Source: Bhargavaea cecembensis
Lineage (GTDB): Bacteria > Bacillota > Bacilli > Bacillales_A > Planococcaceae
DNA length: 64,000 bases
Reading direction: 5' to 3'
Assembly: GCF_001619585.1 (NCBI RefSeq)
Contig: NZ_LQNT01000012.1
Coordinates: forward strand, 54,688-118,687
Below the pieces are notes generated by a model. The model was not told where the DNA came from. It made no database searches and saw only the letters and a list, made by a program, of their open reading frames with translations. Shown piece by piece: positions 34,312 through 45,179 of the stretch. Within the stretch, counting starts at the first letter, position 1, and each line of letters begins with the position of its first letter. A program made the translations under genes and the position numbers.

Positions 34312-35004
34312 ATGGAACAGTATAGGGTGCTGGTCGTCGATGATGACAAGGAAATCCGGGACGGCATCGAAATTTATCTGAAGAATGAAGGCTACGCTGT
34401 GCTCAAGGCGGGCGACGGACTCGAGGCGCTCCGGCTCCTGGAGGAGAATGAGGTGCATCTGATCATTCTTGACATCATGATGCCTGAGATGGACGGCATT
34501 CAGGCGACGTTCCGTATCCGGGACTCGCGAAACATCCCGATTATCATGCTGAGCGCGAAATCCGAGGAGACGGACAAGATCCACGGGCTGTCGGTCGGGG
34601 CGGACGACTACGTGACGAAGCCGTTCCACCCGATGGAACTGATGGCACGCGTGAAGTCCCAGCTCCGGCGGTATGTCCGGCTCGGCACGTATGCTGAAAC
34701 GGGAGGCGAGATCCGCGTCGGCGGCCTGACGCTCAACCCTGAGTCAAAAGAAGTGCTGGTGGACGGCGAACCGGCAAAACTCACGCCGATCGAATTCCGG
34801 ATCACCGAGCTGCTCATGCAGAACGCGGGCCGTGTGTTTTCCATCAATGATATTTACGAACGGGTGTGGAACGAAGAGGCGTACAACGCCGACAACATCG
34901 TTGCGGTCCACATCCGGAAAATCCGCGAGAAGATTGAGGCGGATCCCAAAAATCCGAGATACCTGAAGGTGGTGTGGGGAATTGGCTACAAAATCGAAAA
35001 GTGA
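34312..35004 (+). CDS. OmpR/PhoB-family response regulator
   Basis: A 230-residue regulator. The receiver domain has the acidic pocket (VVDDDKE), phospho-acceptor D54 in LIILDIMMPEMDG, and the 'YVTKPFHP' lysine. A winged helix (residues 135-230) ends in 'DNIVAVHIRKIREKIEADPKNPRYLKVVWGIGYK'. The gene precedes a sensor kinase, with a small coupled membrane ORF starting inside its last codons. The ATG has an AAAGGGG site. The signal is unknown; kinases of this architecture in bacilli often sit in envelope-stress systems. Confidence 0.92.
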   Translation: MEQYRVLVVDDDKEIRDGIEIYLKNEGYAVLKAGDGLEALRLLEENEVHLIILDIMMPEMDGIQATFRIRDSRNIPIIMLSAKSEETDKIHGLSVGADDYVTKPFHPMELMARVKSQLRRYVRLGTYAETGGEIRVGGLTLNPESKEVLVDGEPAKLTPIEFRITELLMQNAGRVFSINDIYERVWNEEAYNADNIVAVHIRKIREKIEADPKNPRYLKVVWGIGYKIEK

Positions 35005-35154
35005 TATCTGGCTGTCAGTTATTGCGCTGATGATTGCAGCCGCGAGCCTCATCTACTGCTCGGGCTTTATCGGGCTCCTGTTTGACAGCCGCGGCGTGGA
35101 TCCGGCAGAGACGATTGCCCAGCTGCGCAACGTGCTGAAAGGGAGTGCGCTGTG

Positions 35155-35155
<1 letters not shown>
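34982..35155 (+). CDS. 57-residue membrane ORF coupled between regulator and kinase
   Basis: A TTG start inside the end of the response-regulator gene (behind AAGGTGGTG) opens a frame for MATKSKSDIWLSVIALMIAA..., one membrane helix (residues 9-34), then a short tail. Its stop TGA overlaps the kinase ATG (TGATG). It fills the whole gap with no wasted bases, which supports translation. It may be a small kinase-associated membrane protein, or an N-terminal helix split off the kinase by a frame change. It is too short for routine gene calls. Confidence 0.5.
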
Positions 35156-37392
<2,237 letters not shown>

Positions 37393-37443
37393 GTGGCATT
37401 GCGCTAATTGGCGGAATGGAGCCGTACCCGGAAACGATACAGA

Positions 37444-37486
37444 CAAAAAGTGCTCCTGCAGATTGTTCTGCGGGAGCACTTTTCTT
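37444..37486 (+). terminator. Terminator of the two-component operon
   Basis: AAAAGTGCTCCTGCAG-6 nt-CTGCGGGAGCACTTTT, about 55 bp after the kinase stop. Confidence 0.85.
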
Positions 37487-37587
37487 ATTGTTCTTGTGCT
37501 GTAAGTGTGAGTGGGAATCGGTCGAGTCGGATGACGAAACTGGTGTGGCGAATGACGTTGGAACATGCCGAGAACCTGTATGTACGA

Positions 37588-38370
37588 TCAGCCAATAAAT
37601 TTCCCTAATAGCTTGTTGAACTTGTCACGCTCTTCCCAGAAAAGACCATGACCGCTGTAATGGAACGGAACAAGCCGTGAATTTTTTATCTGCTGATTGA
37701 GCTCGTGGGCTTGTTCAAATGGAATCACTTTGTCGTGAACGCCATGAACAATCAGGGTAGGGACAAGTATTTTTGGCAAATCTGAATAAAGTTTCTCGTC
37801 TCTCAATGTCATGATGATCGCTGCCGTTGACCATCCTGCTGCTTGCAGGCCCAATTGGAGAAACCACTCAGAGAAGGGTTCTGTAATATATTGAAAGAAA
37901 AAGTTCTCTGTCACTTCCCGCATCATCTTGGGGCGGTCATTTAACGCTTCAGTGAGGAATCTGGCCGCAGTTTCTTCAGAAAATCCTATAGGAGCTGCAG
38001 CATCAATCAGCACCAGGTTGGATACTCCGTAACCGTTATGTCGGGACATATACCGAATCGCAATGGCTCCGCCTGTAGAGTGGCCTGCCAGAGTGAAATC
38101 CTCCAATTGAAGAACATCAACTACTGCACGAATATCATCCGCCAATCGGTCAAAACTGTATCCGCTCATTGGCTTATCTGATTTTCCAAAGCCTCTCCAG
38201 TCAATTCCGATACAGCGATAACCCATATAGGGAAGGACATTAAATTGATATTCAAACTGTTTATGGCTTAGAGGCCAGCCATGTAAAAACACAATTGTCT
38301 TACTGCCCTCCGAATTGAGATCTTCCACATATAATTTTACGCCGGGTTCAACAGTAACATAGTATCCCAC
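37588..38370 (-). CDS. Alpha/beta hydrolase (haloperoxidase/arylesterase-like)
   Basis: A 260-residue hydrolase. The oxyanion motif 'FLHGWPLS', nucleophile Ser in AGHSTGGAIA, acid Asp in VHGVHDKVIPFE and base His in HYSGHGLFWEE form the triad. The GHSTGG elbow is typical of cofactor-free haloperoxidase/arylesterase relatives. A GTG start at 38370 is chosen because TTTTTAGGGGGAAT precedes it. The gene is clearly more A+T-rich than its surroundings (roughly 44 % G+C by eye), a sign of lateral acquisition. The physiological substrate is unknown. Confidence 0.82.
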   Translation of the reverse strand: MGYYVTVEPGVKLYVEDLNSEGSKTIVFLHGWPLSHKQFEYQFNVLPYMGYRCIGIDWRGFGKSDKPMSGYSFDRLADDIRAVVDVLQLEDFTLAGHSTGGAIAIRYMSRHNGYGVSNLVLIDAAAPIGFSEETAARFLTEALNDRPKMMREVTENFFFQYITEPFSEWFLQLGLQAAGWSTAAIIMTLRDEKLYSDLPKILVPTLIVHGVHDKVIPFEQAHELNQQIKNSRLVPFHYSGHGLFWEERDKFNKLLGKFIG

Positions 38371-38570
38371 ACCGATTCCCCCTAAAAATAAGCATTTCAA
38401 ATAAGGTATTCAATGAGGCTGATTAGGTGAATGCCTATTCCGCTGCCTTAAGGCGGCTATTCATTCTTAATGAAGGGCATCTTGTGGGACAGGCATGGCC
38501 GGATTGTAAGCGCATCGGAATCGGAATATGCTAATCGTACTGTGGGGCTTGGTATTCCCTAAAATAAATC

Positions 38571-38600
38571 GCTCCTGCATCTCGTTTCTGCAGGAGCGCT
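38571..38600 (-). terminator. Terminator after the FlaR-like kinase gene
   Basis: GCTCCTGCA-9 nt-TGCAGGAGC. On the minus strand GATTTATTTTA follows. It lies directly past the shifted stop codon. Confidence 0.7.
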
Positions 38601-38608
38601 TCTTTTAT

Positions 38609-39105
38609 CTAAAGATCCAGTTCTTCCGCCCGTCGTATGATGACGAGTTTTTGGGGATAGCGCTGCCGGAAAAGTGCCAGCAGTTTAGGCTTGTCTCTCC
38701 GCTCAAAGGCATGGTTCCACTTGAACATCTTTCGGAAGATGGTCCATGTGGACGGTAATGAGCGGTTTCGATGCCGGCTTTCTGGAGGACGAAGCGCTTG
38801 ATAATGCGCTCTACCCGTACCCGGTAGGGAGGGTCGAGGAACACAATCAGCTCCGCTTCCCGAAAACAGGGCAGGACCCAGTCATGCGGGTGTGTGCCCT
38901 CCGTGATCCAGGTATCACTGGAAACGATTGAATGGAGCAGTTTGTCGCGATCCTCCGGAATTCTCCGGACATCACCGCCTGCCCGGCGTTCCCAGGCCAC
39001 ATTATCTATTTCGTAGTAAGGGATTCCGAGCTTTTCTGATAGTTCCCGCGCCAATGTCGTTTTCCCGCTCCCGACCGCGCCGATGATATGAATTTTACAT
39101 GCCAT
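38609..39105 (-). pseudogene. FlaR-like P-loop kinase with an internal frameshift
   Basis: The first 118 residues (MACKIHIIGAVGSGKTTLARELSEKLGIPYYEIDNVAW..., ending RFVLQKAGIETAHYRP) are a normal adenylate-kinase-like 'DNA topology modulation protein' with Walker A GAVGSGKTT. At 38749-38751 the reading frame breaks. The expected C-terminus (TWTIFRKMFKWNHAFERRDK...RRAEELDL) continues in the next frame, to a TAG at 38609-38611. One missing base after CGTCC explains it. In the unshifted frame a nonsense tail runs to 38605. It may be a genuine recent pseudogene or an assembly error. Confidence 0.8.
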
Positions 39106-39148
39106 GGCCGTGCCTCCAGTCAATCATTCATTCTCTGAATGAACAAAA

Positions 39149-39174
39149 AATCCTCTTGCCGGGGCAAGAGGATT
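39149..39174 (-). terminator. Terminator of the CPBP protease gene
   Basis: AATCCTCTTGCC-2 nt-GGCAAGAGGATT with a T run on the minus strand. The stem overlaps the stop codon. Confidence 0.8.
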
Positions 39175-39820
39175 ACCCGTAAATCATCACAGCCCCAATC
39201 ACAAGAATGGCCAGGTCGGCTGCCATATGGATGATCCAGGACGGCAGGATGGTGCCGTCCGGGCCGTTCGCCAGTTGGAAAATGACCCCGCCTGCCCACA
39301 GACCGGCCACGGCCAGCAGCAGAATCGGGAGGTCAAACCAGGGCAGGAAAATGGCAACATGATAAACAGCAAACAGGAGCGGCGGGACGGTGAGGGCAAG
39401 CCGCGGGCGGCTTCTGAACTGTGCAGGGAGCACGCCGCGGAAAAAGAATTCCTCGAGCAATGAATTGCCGAACAGGATATAGAGCGCGATAAACGGATAA
39501 ACCGCGCCCGTCACCCCGACACGTCCGGCAAGGTCCCCGGTAAGTGCCTCCGCATCGATCAGGCTGCTGAGCAGAAGATATGCGGCGAGGATCACTGCTA
39601 TCACACCTGCTCCCGTCCAGAGCGCAATCCGGACCCGTCGGGGTTCGGTTCTTCTAAAAGCTATGAACCGCCGGACTTCTCCGCGGAATACAAGCAGAGG
39701 AATGATGAGGAAGAGCACAATCTTCGCCAGCGTCTTCCATCCATATGAGACTGAGAGTCCCTGCTCGACCCAGAGCAATATCATGATTCCCGCCAGCGCG
39801 ATGATCAGTCCCCGCTTCAT
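39173..39820 (-). CDS. CPBP-family intramembrane metalloprotease
   Basis: A 215-residue membrane protein with six or seven helices. 'LLEEFFFRGVLPAQF' is the EE-x3-R motif and 'LLFAVYHVAIF' carries the second motif histidine of CPBP (CAAX-processing/bacteriocin-immunity) proteases. Members cleave within membranes or give immunity to bacteriocins. No bacteriocin gene lies nearby. The ATG at 39820 follows AGGGAGGCGG. It is probably monocistronic, though the lipoprotein/membrane pair upstream is on the same strand. Confidence 0.88.
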   Translation of the reverse strand: MKRGLIIALAGIMILLWVEQGLSVSYGWKTLAKIVLFLIIPLLVFRGEVRRFIAFRRTEPRRVRIALWTGAGVIAVILAAYLLLSSLIDAEALTGDLAGRVGVTGAVYPFIALYILFGNSLLEEFFFRGVLPAQFRSRPRLALTVPPLLFAVYHVAIFLPWFDLPILLLAVAGLWAGGVIFQLANGPDGTILPSWIIHMAADLAILVIGAVMIYG

Positions 39821-39864
39821 TCGACCGCCTCCCTATATTCTGATAGGACGGAAATAAGAACAGG

Positions 39865-40389
39865 CTAGTTGCAGTAAAGGTTGACGGTTTGAAGAAGGGC
39901 GGGAAGGTCGCCGGGCAGTTCCTTCAGGTAGACGATGAACATAAAGAAGAGCCAGACGAAGGCCGGCATGCCAAGACTCTTGAGGGCACCCGACCAACTG
40001 TGCTCTTGCCGCTTCCGGAGCAGCCGGTCGGCGGTAAAGCCGATAAGCGCAGCGGCCATGCCGGAGCCGAGCGCGACCAGCCCGAACACGGCATGCAGCA
40101 CACCGGAGATTACCGGCTCTGCAGTCGGTTTCTTTAACCGGCGCGAAAGACGCGCCGATAGAAAGTCTGCAAGCAATGATGCCGGGACGCCGAACAAAAG
40201 AATGACCGGAAAGCTGTACATCATATAGACCGGGACGGACAGTGTGAATGCATTCCAGAAGCCGCCGGGCGCTGCGGGGAATTCCCCGAATGGGTCCGGA
40301 ACAACGATGCCGAGGAGGACGGCAAAGGCCGCCCCTGTCAGGGAGGCGGCGGTGATTTTTCTGCGAAGGGACACACTAGCGGCCGTCAT
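39865..40389 (-). CDS. Unknown membrane protein coupled to a lipoprotein
   Basis: A 174-residue protein with about four hydrophobic helices (residues 13-28, 47-72, 92-120, 143-165) and a basic linker ('FLSARLSRRLKKP'). Its ATG overlaps the stop of the lipoprotein gene, so the two are made together. I do not recognise a family. The pairing of a surface lipoprotein and a small integral membrane protein suggests a joint envelope role. Confidence that it is a gene rests on the overlap and codon pattern. Confidence 0.65.
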   Translation of the reverse strand: MTAASVSLRRKITAASLTGAAFAVLLGIVVPDPFGEFPAAPGGFWNAFTLSVPVYMMYSFPVILLFGVPASLLADFLSARLSRRLKKPTAEPVISGVLHAVFGLVALGSGMAAALIGFTADRLLRKRQEHSWSGALKSLGMPAFVWLFFMFIVYLKELPGDLPALLQTVNLYCN

Positions 40390-40787
40390 TCAGCCTGTTC
40401 AATCGTCAGTCCGTCATCATTGAAAACGGCATGTGCCCATTCCTTGCCGCCTTCCAGCTTGACTGGCTTGGTTTGCCGGGCACCGGTTCCGGTTCCGTCC
40501 GTGCTGACAGACAGGGCGAATGCGGTCGTTTCTTTCCATTCCCCCGGCTGGACATCGAACCAGATGACCTCACCGTCCTCGAACTGACTGCCATCTGCGT
40601 TAACCACATTTTCATCCGGCACCTTCTCGCCGTTTTCGTAGCGGATCAGCTGGACGTGGCGGTACTGTCCGCCGGTCTGCATTTCCACAGAAAGGCCACT
40701 GCCGTGGTCTGCGGCGGTTTTCGGTGCCCCGCAGCCGGAAATCAGCACCATGGCAGCTATGGATGCTGCGAGCAATAGGTTCTTCAT
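40386..40787 (-). CDS. Unknown small lipoprotein
   Basis: A 133-residue secreted lipoprotein. The signal MKNLLLAASIAAMVLISGC ends in a lipobox (LISGC, Cys19). The mature part is a small beta-rich domain ('QYRHVQLIRYENGEKVPDENVV', 'GEVIWFDVQPGEWKETTAFALSVST', 'VKLEGGKEWAHAVFNDDGLTIE'). The ATG at 40787 follows GGAGAGAATT; the very long upstream frame is a shadow of the potassium-channel gene. The last codons overlap the downstream membrane-protein gene. I recognise no family. Confidence 0.75.
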   Translation of the reverse strand: MKNLLLAASIAAMVLISGCGAPKTAADHGSGLSVEMQTGGQYRHVQLIRYENGEKVPDENVVNADGSQFEDGEVIWFDVQPGEWKETTAFALSVSTDGTGTGARQTKPVKLEGGKEWAHAVFNDDGLTIEQAE

Positions 40788-40919
40788 CGGAATTCTCTCC
40801 TTCCGGCCGAAGTGATTGTCATTTCGAGTAACAGGACGCGCGGTCCGCCGGAGAGTTGCGGTTACCGGCATGTCTTCCGGGGTAAGGAAAAAGACCAGAC
40901 CCCGGAAAGAAGGGCGCTT

Positions 40920-41957
40920 ATGTTCAAGAAAAAATGGCTCGACATCCCGACCGGTTACCGGCGGCTGCTGTTTCTCAGCCTCCTGGTCATTCTCCTCGTC
41001 GGGGTCGGGATTATCGGGTTCATGCATTACGAGAGTCTCATATTCTTCGATGCACTCTGGATGACGATCATCTCGGTCATGACGATCGGTTATGGGGACA
41101 TGTATCCGGTGACCGATGAGGGACGACGCTTTGCGCTGCTGATTGTGCCGTTCGGCGCAGGAGTTGTCACGTACGGGCTCGGCACCGCAGCTTCCTATCT
41201 GATTGAAAAACAATTGTCGGAGAAAGTGTGGGATAAGCAGATGGACCATGAAATCGACAAGCTCGAAGACCATATCATCGTGTGCGGATTCGGCCGGGTC
41301 GCCCAGCAGGTGTACCGGGAACTGCGCGATATGGATGGGGAATTGAAGGTTCTGTACATACATGACAACGAAGAGGAACTCCTCGAAGTGGTTGATCAGG
41401 GGACGCTCCGGTTGATCGGTGATCCCACTGACAGGGACATCCTCGAAAAGGCCCGGACAGGCAATGCCAGAGGTCTGATTGCCGCACTCGACAGTGATGC
41501 AGACAATGTATTCGTCACACTCACGGCAAAAGGCATGAACGAAAATATCGAGATTGCGGCGCGTGCCGAGAAGGAAGGTTCCGAGGAAGTGCTGAAGCGG
41601 GCAGGCGCCGACCGGGTCATCAACCCGTCCAGCATCGGCGGACGTGAACTTGCCATGTCTGTCGTAAGCCCGTCCGGCATCGATTTCATCAATAACCTCA
41701 TGAGAGCCGAGAAAAAGGAATTTGTCGTCGGAGAGGTCATTCTCAGCGACCAATGCGTGCTTGCCGGCCAGTCCGTCGAAGAAGCTAACCTCCGCCGTGA
41801 ATTCGGCATCACGCTGCTTGCAATCGGACGGGAAGAGGGCGTTCTCAGTAACCCGGATCCCGATGAGCGGTTCAGGGCCGGGGACAAACTCATCATCGCC
41901 GGCAATGAGGACAGCATTACCTCGATTGACGGGAAGGTGAACGGGACGATTGACTGA
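40920..41957 (+). CDS. Potassium channel with RCK domain (YugO-like)
   Basis: A 345-residue protein. Two helices flank the selectivity filter 'MTIGYGDMYPVT' (about residues 55-66). An RCK-N Rossmann domain ('HIIVCGFGRVAQQVYREL', then 'LRLIGDPTDRDILEKA') and an RCK-C domain ('LRREFGITLLAIGRE...ERFRAGDKLIIAG') follow. The layout matches B. subtilis YugO, a K+ channel for electrical signalling in biofilms. The ATG at 40920 has an AAGAAGGG site; the 36-codon upstream extension has none. It is divergent from the lipoprotein gene. Confidence 0.9.
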   Translation: MFKKKWLDIPTGYRRLLFLSLLVILLVGVGIIGFMHYESLIFFDALWMTIISVMTIGYGDMYPVTDEGRRFALLIVPFGAGVVTYGLGTAASYLIEKQLSEKVWDKQMDHEIDKLEDHIIVCGFGRVAQQVYRELRDMDGELKVLYIHDNEEELLEVVDQGTLRLIGDPTDRDILEKARTGNARGLIAALDSDADNVFVTLTAKGMNENIEIAARAEKEGSEEVLKRAGADRVINPSSIGGRELAMSVVSPSGIDFINNLMRAEKKEFVVGEVILSDQCVLAGQSVEEANLRREFGITLLAIGREEGVLSNPDPDERFRAGDKLIIAGNEDSITSIDGKVNGTID

Positions 41958-42296
41958 TCTTGGACCGGATTGCGTTTCCCTGACACGGCAGTGCGGGGCT
42001 TATTGTCTATTTCTGGAGGTGCAGGTTTAGGAAAAAGCATGAAAGAGGAATAGTCAATCACGGTTTACCATTTTATGCCTGCTCGCTGTGTTCCGGCTAT
42101 GTTGAGTTTTTGTAAATTTGAAATTTTAAGCAGGAATTTAAATGGGAATCACGAAGAGGCTATTAGAGAAGGCCGGGTGATTGCAGCAGACAGGGATAGG
42201 CATGGACCGACGGGACAGGACGGACATCAGTCCGAACTTAAAGATGCATGGACTGACGGGCTGAAGCCCGATCAGCCGGGGAAAGGAGCGGAAATC
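41958..42296. other. 339-bp intergenic region with SigB-like promoter
   Basis: It holds TTTTAA (42124-42129), 14 bp, GGGAAT (42144-42149), a fair SigB promoter for the following small acidic protein. It also has a 15-bp near-exact direct repeat (GCATGGACCGACGGG at 42200, GCATGGACTGACGGG at 42246) with small hairpins CGGAC/GTCCG and GGGC/GCCC around it, possibly a structured leader. I see no gene. Confidence 0.45.
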
Positions 42297-42494
42297 ATGA
42301 CAAGACACGAAAACTATCCGAACGCACGTGATTATGATCCGCAGCGCGGCGACCGGAACGAGGGCGAGCTGCCGCTGGCCGATCCGTCCGAATCCAACTC
42401 GACGGATATCTTCCGTGAAAACGAAAACGAAGATACCGGCAACGACGAACCGTCCGCATTCGAGGGTGATGAAAGTCCGGATAAAGGGGAATAA
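42297..42494 (+). CDS. Small acidic disordered protein, unknown
   Basis: A 65-residue protein beginning MTRHENYPNARDYDPQRGDRNEGELP, rich in Asp, Glu, Asn and Ser and with no hydrophobic core ('STDIFRENENEDTGNDEPSAFEGDESPDKGE'). AAAGGAGCGG precedes the ATG. It looks intrinsically disordered, like many general-stress small proteins of bacilli. The upstream SigB-like promoter would fit that. I recognise no family, and a strong terminator follows. Confidence 0.6.
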   Translation: MTRHENYPNARDYDPQRGDRNEGELPLADPSESNSTDIFRENENEDTGNDEPSAFEGDESPDKGE

Positions 42495-42536
42495 CGACAC
42501 CTCCCCAAATGAACGATAACCGGGAAAGAGTGAAGC

Positions 42537-42568
42537 AAAACCGCTGGCCCATGACGGGCAGCGGTTTT
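42537..42568 (+). terminator. Terminator after the acidic-protein gene
   Basis: AAAACCGCTG and CAGCGGTTTT outer arms with an inner CCC/GGG pair. Confidence 0.8.
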
Positions 42569-42639
42569 GTGTGTGTTTCGGTTCAAAAAATTCGGCGGTT
42601 GGGCGACAATGGATGCAGTACTTAGAAGGAGGAATTCAT

Positions 42640-43101
42640 ATGGCAACGATTCAACAGATGAAATTTGCCCGCGGCTACACCCTCGGGCAGCTAAAACAGC
42701 TGGAAGGGGCCGACTGGGATCAGAAGCACCCGGGATTCAGCAACAACATCCGGTGGAACGCGGGCCACATTTTCGTATCACTCGAAAACTTCACGAAGAT
42801 GATCAACCCGGACTATGAGACTGTCAACCCGGAATGGAACGGCCTCTTCAACACCGGAACCAGCCCATACAGCTGCAGCGAAGGTGTCCCATCGAACGAT
42901 GAGCTTTTGTCGGCGCTTAAGGAGCAGAACGACCGCATTGCGGGGGCGCTTGAAGGCAAGCTTGACAGCCAGCTCGTCCAGCCGCTGGAGATTGCGGGAC
43001 ATCGGATGGACACAGGAGAAAAACTCCTGCAATTCACCGTCTGGCACGAAGGCGTCCACGGGGGCATCCTGAACGCCATGGTGCATCTGTCAAAGGCATA
43101 A
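42640..43101 (+). CDS. DinB-family metal-binding protein
   Basis: A 153-residue four-helix-bundle protein. The DinB metal triad is visible as His in NAGHIFVSLE and the two His in VWHEGVHGG. 'MDTGEKLLQFTVWHE' and 'YTLGQLKQLEGADWD' fit the DinB_2 subgroup. Such proteins are relatives of thiol-dependent (bacillithiol) S-transferases. The ATG at 42640 follows AGAAGGAGGAATT. It is a single-gene unit with its own terminator. Confidence 0.85.
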   Translation: MATIQQMKFARGYTLGQLKQLEGADWDQKHPGFSNNIRWNAGHIFVSLENFTKMINPDYETVNPEWNGLFNTGTSPYSCSEGVPSNDELLSALKEQNDRIAGALEGKLDSQLVQPLEIAGHRMDTGEKLLQFTVWHEGVHGGILNAMVHLSKA

Positions 43102-43112
43102 CCAAATACGCG

Positions 43113-43146
43113 AAAAAGCCGCTTCCGGCAGGGGAGCGGCTTTTTT
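43113..43146 (+). terminator. Terminator of the DinB gene
   Basis: AAAAAGCCGCT and AGCGGCTTTTTT arms around a short GC loop. Confidence 0.88.
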
Positions 43147-43191
43147 ATGTGGTGGGGAGTATGGAGGTATGCATCCTGTGTCTTCGGCTGC

Positions 43192-43398
43192 TCACTCGCC
43201 GCGTCCGCCGCCCCGCCTTTTCATCCACAAAATCACAAGCGCTCCGGCAATGCCGATGACGGCGATGATGATGACCATCATCCACCGGAAAGGAAGTGCG
43301 GGAAGGACGATATTCAGAAACAGGATGACAGCAATCATCAGGATGACCGCCACCGGAATAAGTGCGGAATTCTGGTTGTTCTTGTTGTTCAATGACAT
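43192..43398 (-). CDS. Small two-helix membrane protein, unknown
   Basis: A 68-residue protein, MSLNNKNNQNS then two long hydrophobic helices (residues 12-33 and 38-60) and a basic C-terminus (KRRGGGRGE). Its ribosome site (AGCAGGTG) is weak. It lies 42 bp downstream of the liaR stop on the same strand, so it may be read from the lia transcript. A function in envelope stress would be guesswork. Hydrophobic pattern and position support a real gene only moderately. Confidence 0.5.
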   Translation of the reverse strand: MSLNNKNNQNSALIPVAVILMIAVILFLNIVLPALPFRWMMVIIIAVIGIAGALVILWMKRRGGGRGE

Positions 43399-43440
43399 GC
43401 ACCTGCTTTTCCGCGACTGCCAAAGGCTTCGCGGATTTTC

Positions 43441-44070
43441 TTATTCTGCGAGGCCGTTCTGATAGGCGTACACCGCGGCCTGCGTACGGTCGTCGACGCC
43501 AAGCTTCGAAAGGATATTGGAGACGTGTGTCTTGACGGTCTTGAGGGAAATGAAGAGTTCGTCGGAGATGTCCTGGTTTGTCCTGCCCTTTGCAATCAGG
43601 AGGAGTATTTCCATTTCGCGCGCGGTTAGTCCGTCGTGAGGCGCACGCTCCGTGCCGCGCATGCGCTGCATCATCTTCGTCGTCACTTCCGGCTCGAGCA
43701 CCGTCCGGCCGCCAAGCGTTTCGCGGATGGCGTCGGCGATGCGTGATGCCTTTGACGTCTTCAGGATGTAGCTGGACGCGCCGGCCTCGAGAGCCGGATA
43801 AACCTTGTCGTCATCGAGGAAGCTCGTGACGACCATGATCTTCGCCTCCGGCCACTTCTTTATGATGGCGGCAGTCGCCTCCGCTCCGTTCATCTCCGGC
43901 ATGACCATGTCCATCAGGATGATGTCCGGCCGCAGCCGGAGCGCGAGATCGACTGCCTCGCGCCCGTTGGAGGCCTCGCCGACCACTTCCATGTCGGGCT
44001 GGACCTGAAGGTAGGCAGATACGCCGATCCGCACCATTTCATGATCATCCGCAAGCAATACCCGGATCAT
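43441..44070 (-). CDS. liaR: LiaR/VraR response regulator
   Basis: A 209-residue NarL-family regulator. The receiver domain has D54 in [13 protein letters not shown] and a K in the '[15 protein letters not shown]' region. The LuxR-type HTH reads '[46 protein letters not shown]'. It responds to cell-wall antibiotics through LiaS and drives liaIH. The start ATG overlaps the liaS stop (ATGA). Confidence 0.92.
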   Translation of the reverse strand: MIRVLLADDHEMVRIGVSAYLQVQPDMEVVGEASNGREAVDLALRLRPDIILMDMVMPEMNGAEATAAIIKKWPEAKIMVVTSFLDDDKVYPALEAGASSYILKTSKASRIADAIRETLGGRTVLEPEVTTKMMQRMRGTERAPHDGLTAREMEILLLIAKGRTNQDISDELFISLKTVKTHVSNILSKLGVDDRTQAAVYAYQNGLAE

Positions 44071-45179
44071 CTCAATTCCTCCGTTTCTTCTGGCTGGCCG
44101 TCCGCCTTTTCCTCTGTGTGGGGAAGAGGGGCGGTTTCCGCTTCGTTTTCCGGCTGGCCGTCTTCATCGGGGCGGGTCACCGGCAGTTTTACCTCGACGA
44201 TCGTACCCTGCGAAGGTACAGAGACAATTTTGCATGTGCCGCCGATCTCGATCGTGCGTTCACGCACATTGCGCAGGCCGTAGGAACCGCTCTTGCCGTC
44301 ACCGTCACGGAAACCGACGCCATTATCCTGCACTCGGAAGATGGCAAGGCCATCCCGCTCGACGAACAGCACGTCGAGCTCGGTCGCCTTGGCGTGGCGA
44401 AGGGTGTTCGACAGCGTTTCCTGGGCGATCCGGAACAGGTGGTCCTCGGCACCCTTGGAGAGTGGAACGTCTTCGATTCGCCCGCGGATCGTAAAGTGGA
44501 CCTTTTCATCCAATTCGTGCAGAAGGCCACGGAGTCCTTCCGACAAGGTTTTATTGTTAAGCGGGGCGGGGCGCAGGTGGAGGAGCAGCGCCCGCATCTC
44601 AAGCTGTGCCTGCTGGACGGTTTTTTCGACCTGTTCAAGCGTCCGGGATGGTGCCCCGCTCTCCGCCCGTTCCTTTTCCGCCATTGCGGACAACAGCATC
44701 GAGGCTGCGAACAGCTGCTGGGAGACGGAGTCGTGAAGCTCGCGGGCAAGACGCTGACGTTCCTGCACAAGCCGCTCCTGAACCATCTGTTCCTGGTTTT
44801 CCGCACGCTTGTCGGAGATTTCCTTAAGGCGCTCGCGTTGGGTGTTGAGCAGCCCTTCCACTTCACCGACTGCGCGTTCGGTCGGGCGGGGGAGCGTCCG
44901 CGTTTTTTTTGCGGGTGCCGACTCAAGCAGGCCGTAGAGCCGTTGCTCAATCGCGCGGATGTTCGAGCGGACGAGTCCGGATGCCCAGAAAGCAATCAGC
45001 CAGCCGGAGGCAAGCGAACCGGCTGCAATCCAGATGGCAGCCGGCAGGCCGTAGCGTTCCTCCTGAATGAGGAACCACCAATCTTCGCCCGGCACGCCAA
45101 GCAAAAGGAAGAGAACTCCCGCCGAAACGGCGAGGAACAGGGCGGACAAGGTGATGCCGCGTGCGATGATCTGCCTCAT
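44067..45179 (-). CDS. liaS: LiaS/VraS sensor histidine kinase
   Basis: A 370-residue kinase. Two N-terminal helices (residues 8-30, 45-68) flank a very short outer loop, as in intramembrane-sensing kinases. A coiled linker leads to the HisKA_3 motif '[26 protein letters not shown]', and the ATPase domain has 'VQDNGVGF' and '[17 protein letters not shown]'. The C-terminal 25 residues are acidic and extended. It overlaps liaR and liaF by 4 bp each, so F, S and R are translationally coupled. Confidence 0.92.
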   Translation of the reverse strand: MRQIIARGITLSALFLAVSAGVLFLLLGVPGEDWWFLIQEERYGLPAAIWIAAGSLASGWLIAFWASGLVRSNIRAIEQRLYGLLESAPAKKTRTLPRPTERAVGEVEGLLNTQRERLKEISDKRAENQEQMVQERLVQERQRLARELHDSVSQQLFAASMLLSAMAEKERAESGAPSRTLEQVEKTVQQAQLEMRALLLHLRPAPLNNKTLSEGLRGLLHELDEKVHFTIRGRIEDVPLSKGAEDHLFRIAQETLSNTLRHAKATELDVLFVERDGLAIFRVQDNGVGFRDGDGKSGSYGLRNVRERTIEIGGTCKIVSVPSQGTIVEVKLPVTRPDEDGQPENEAETAPLPHTEEKADGQPEETEELR

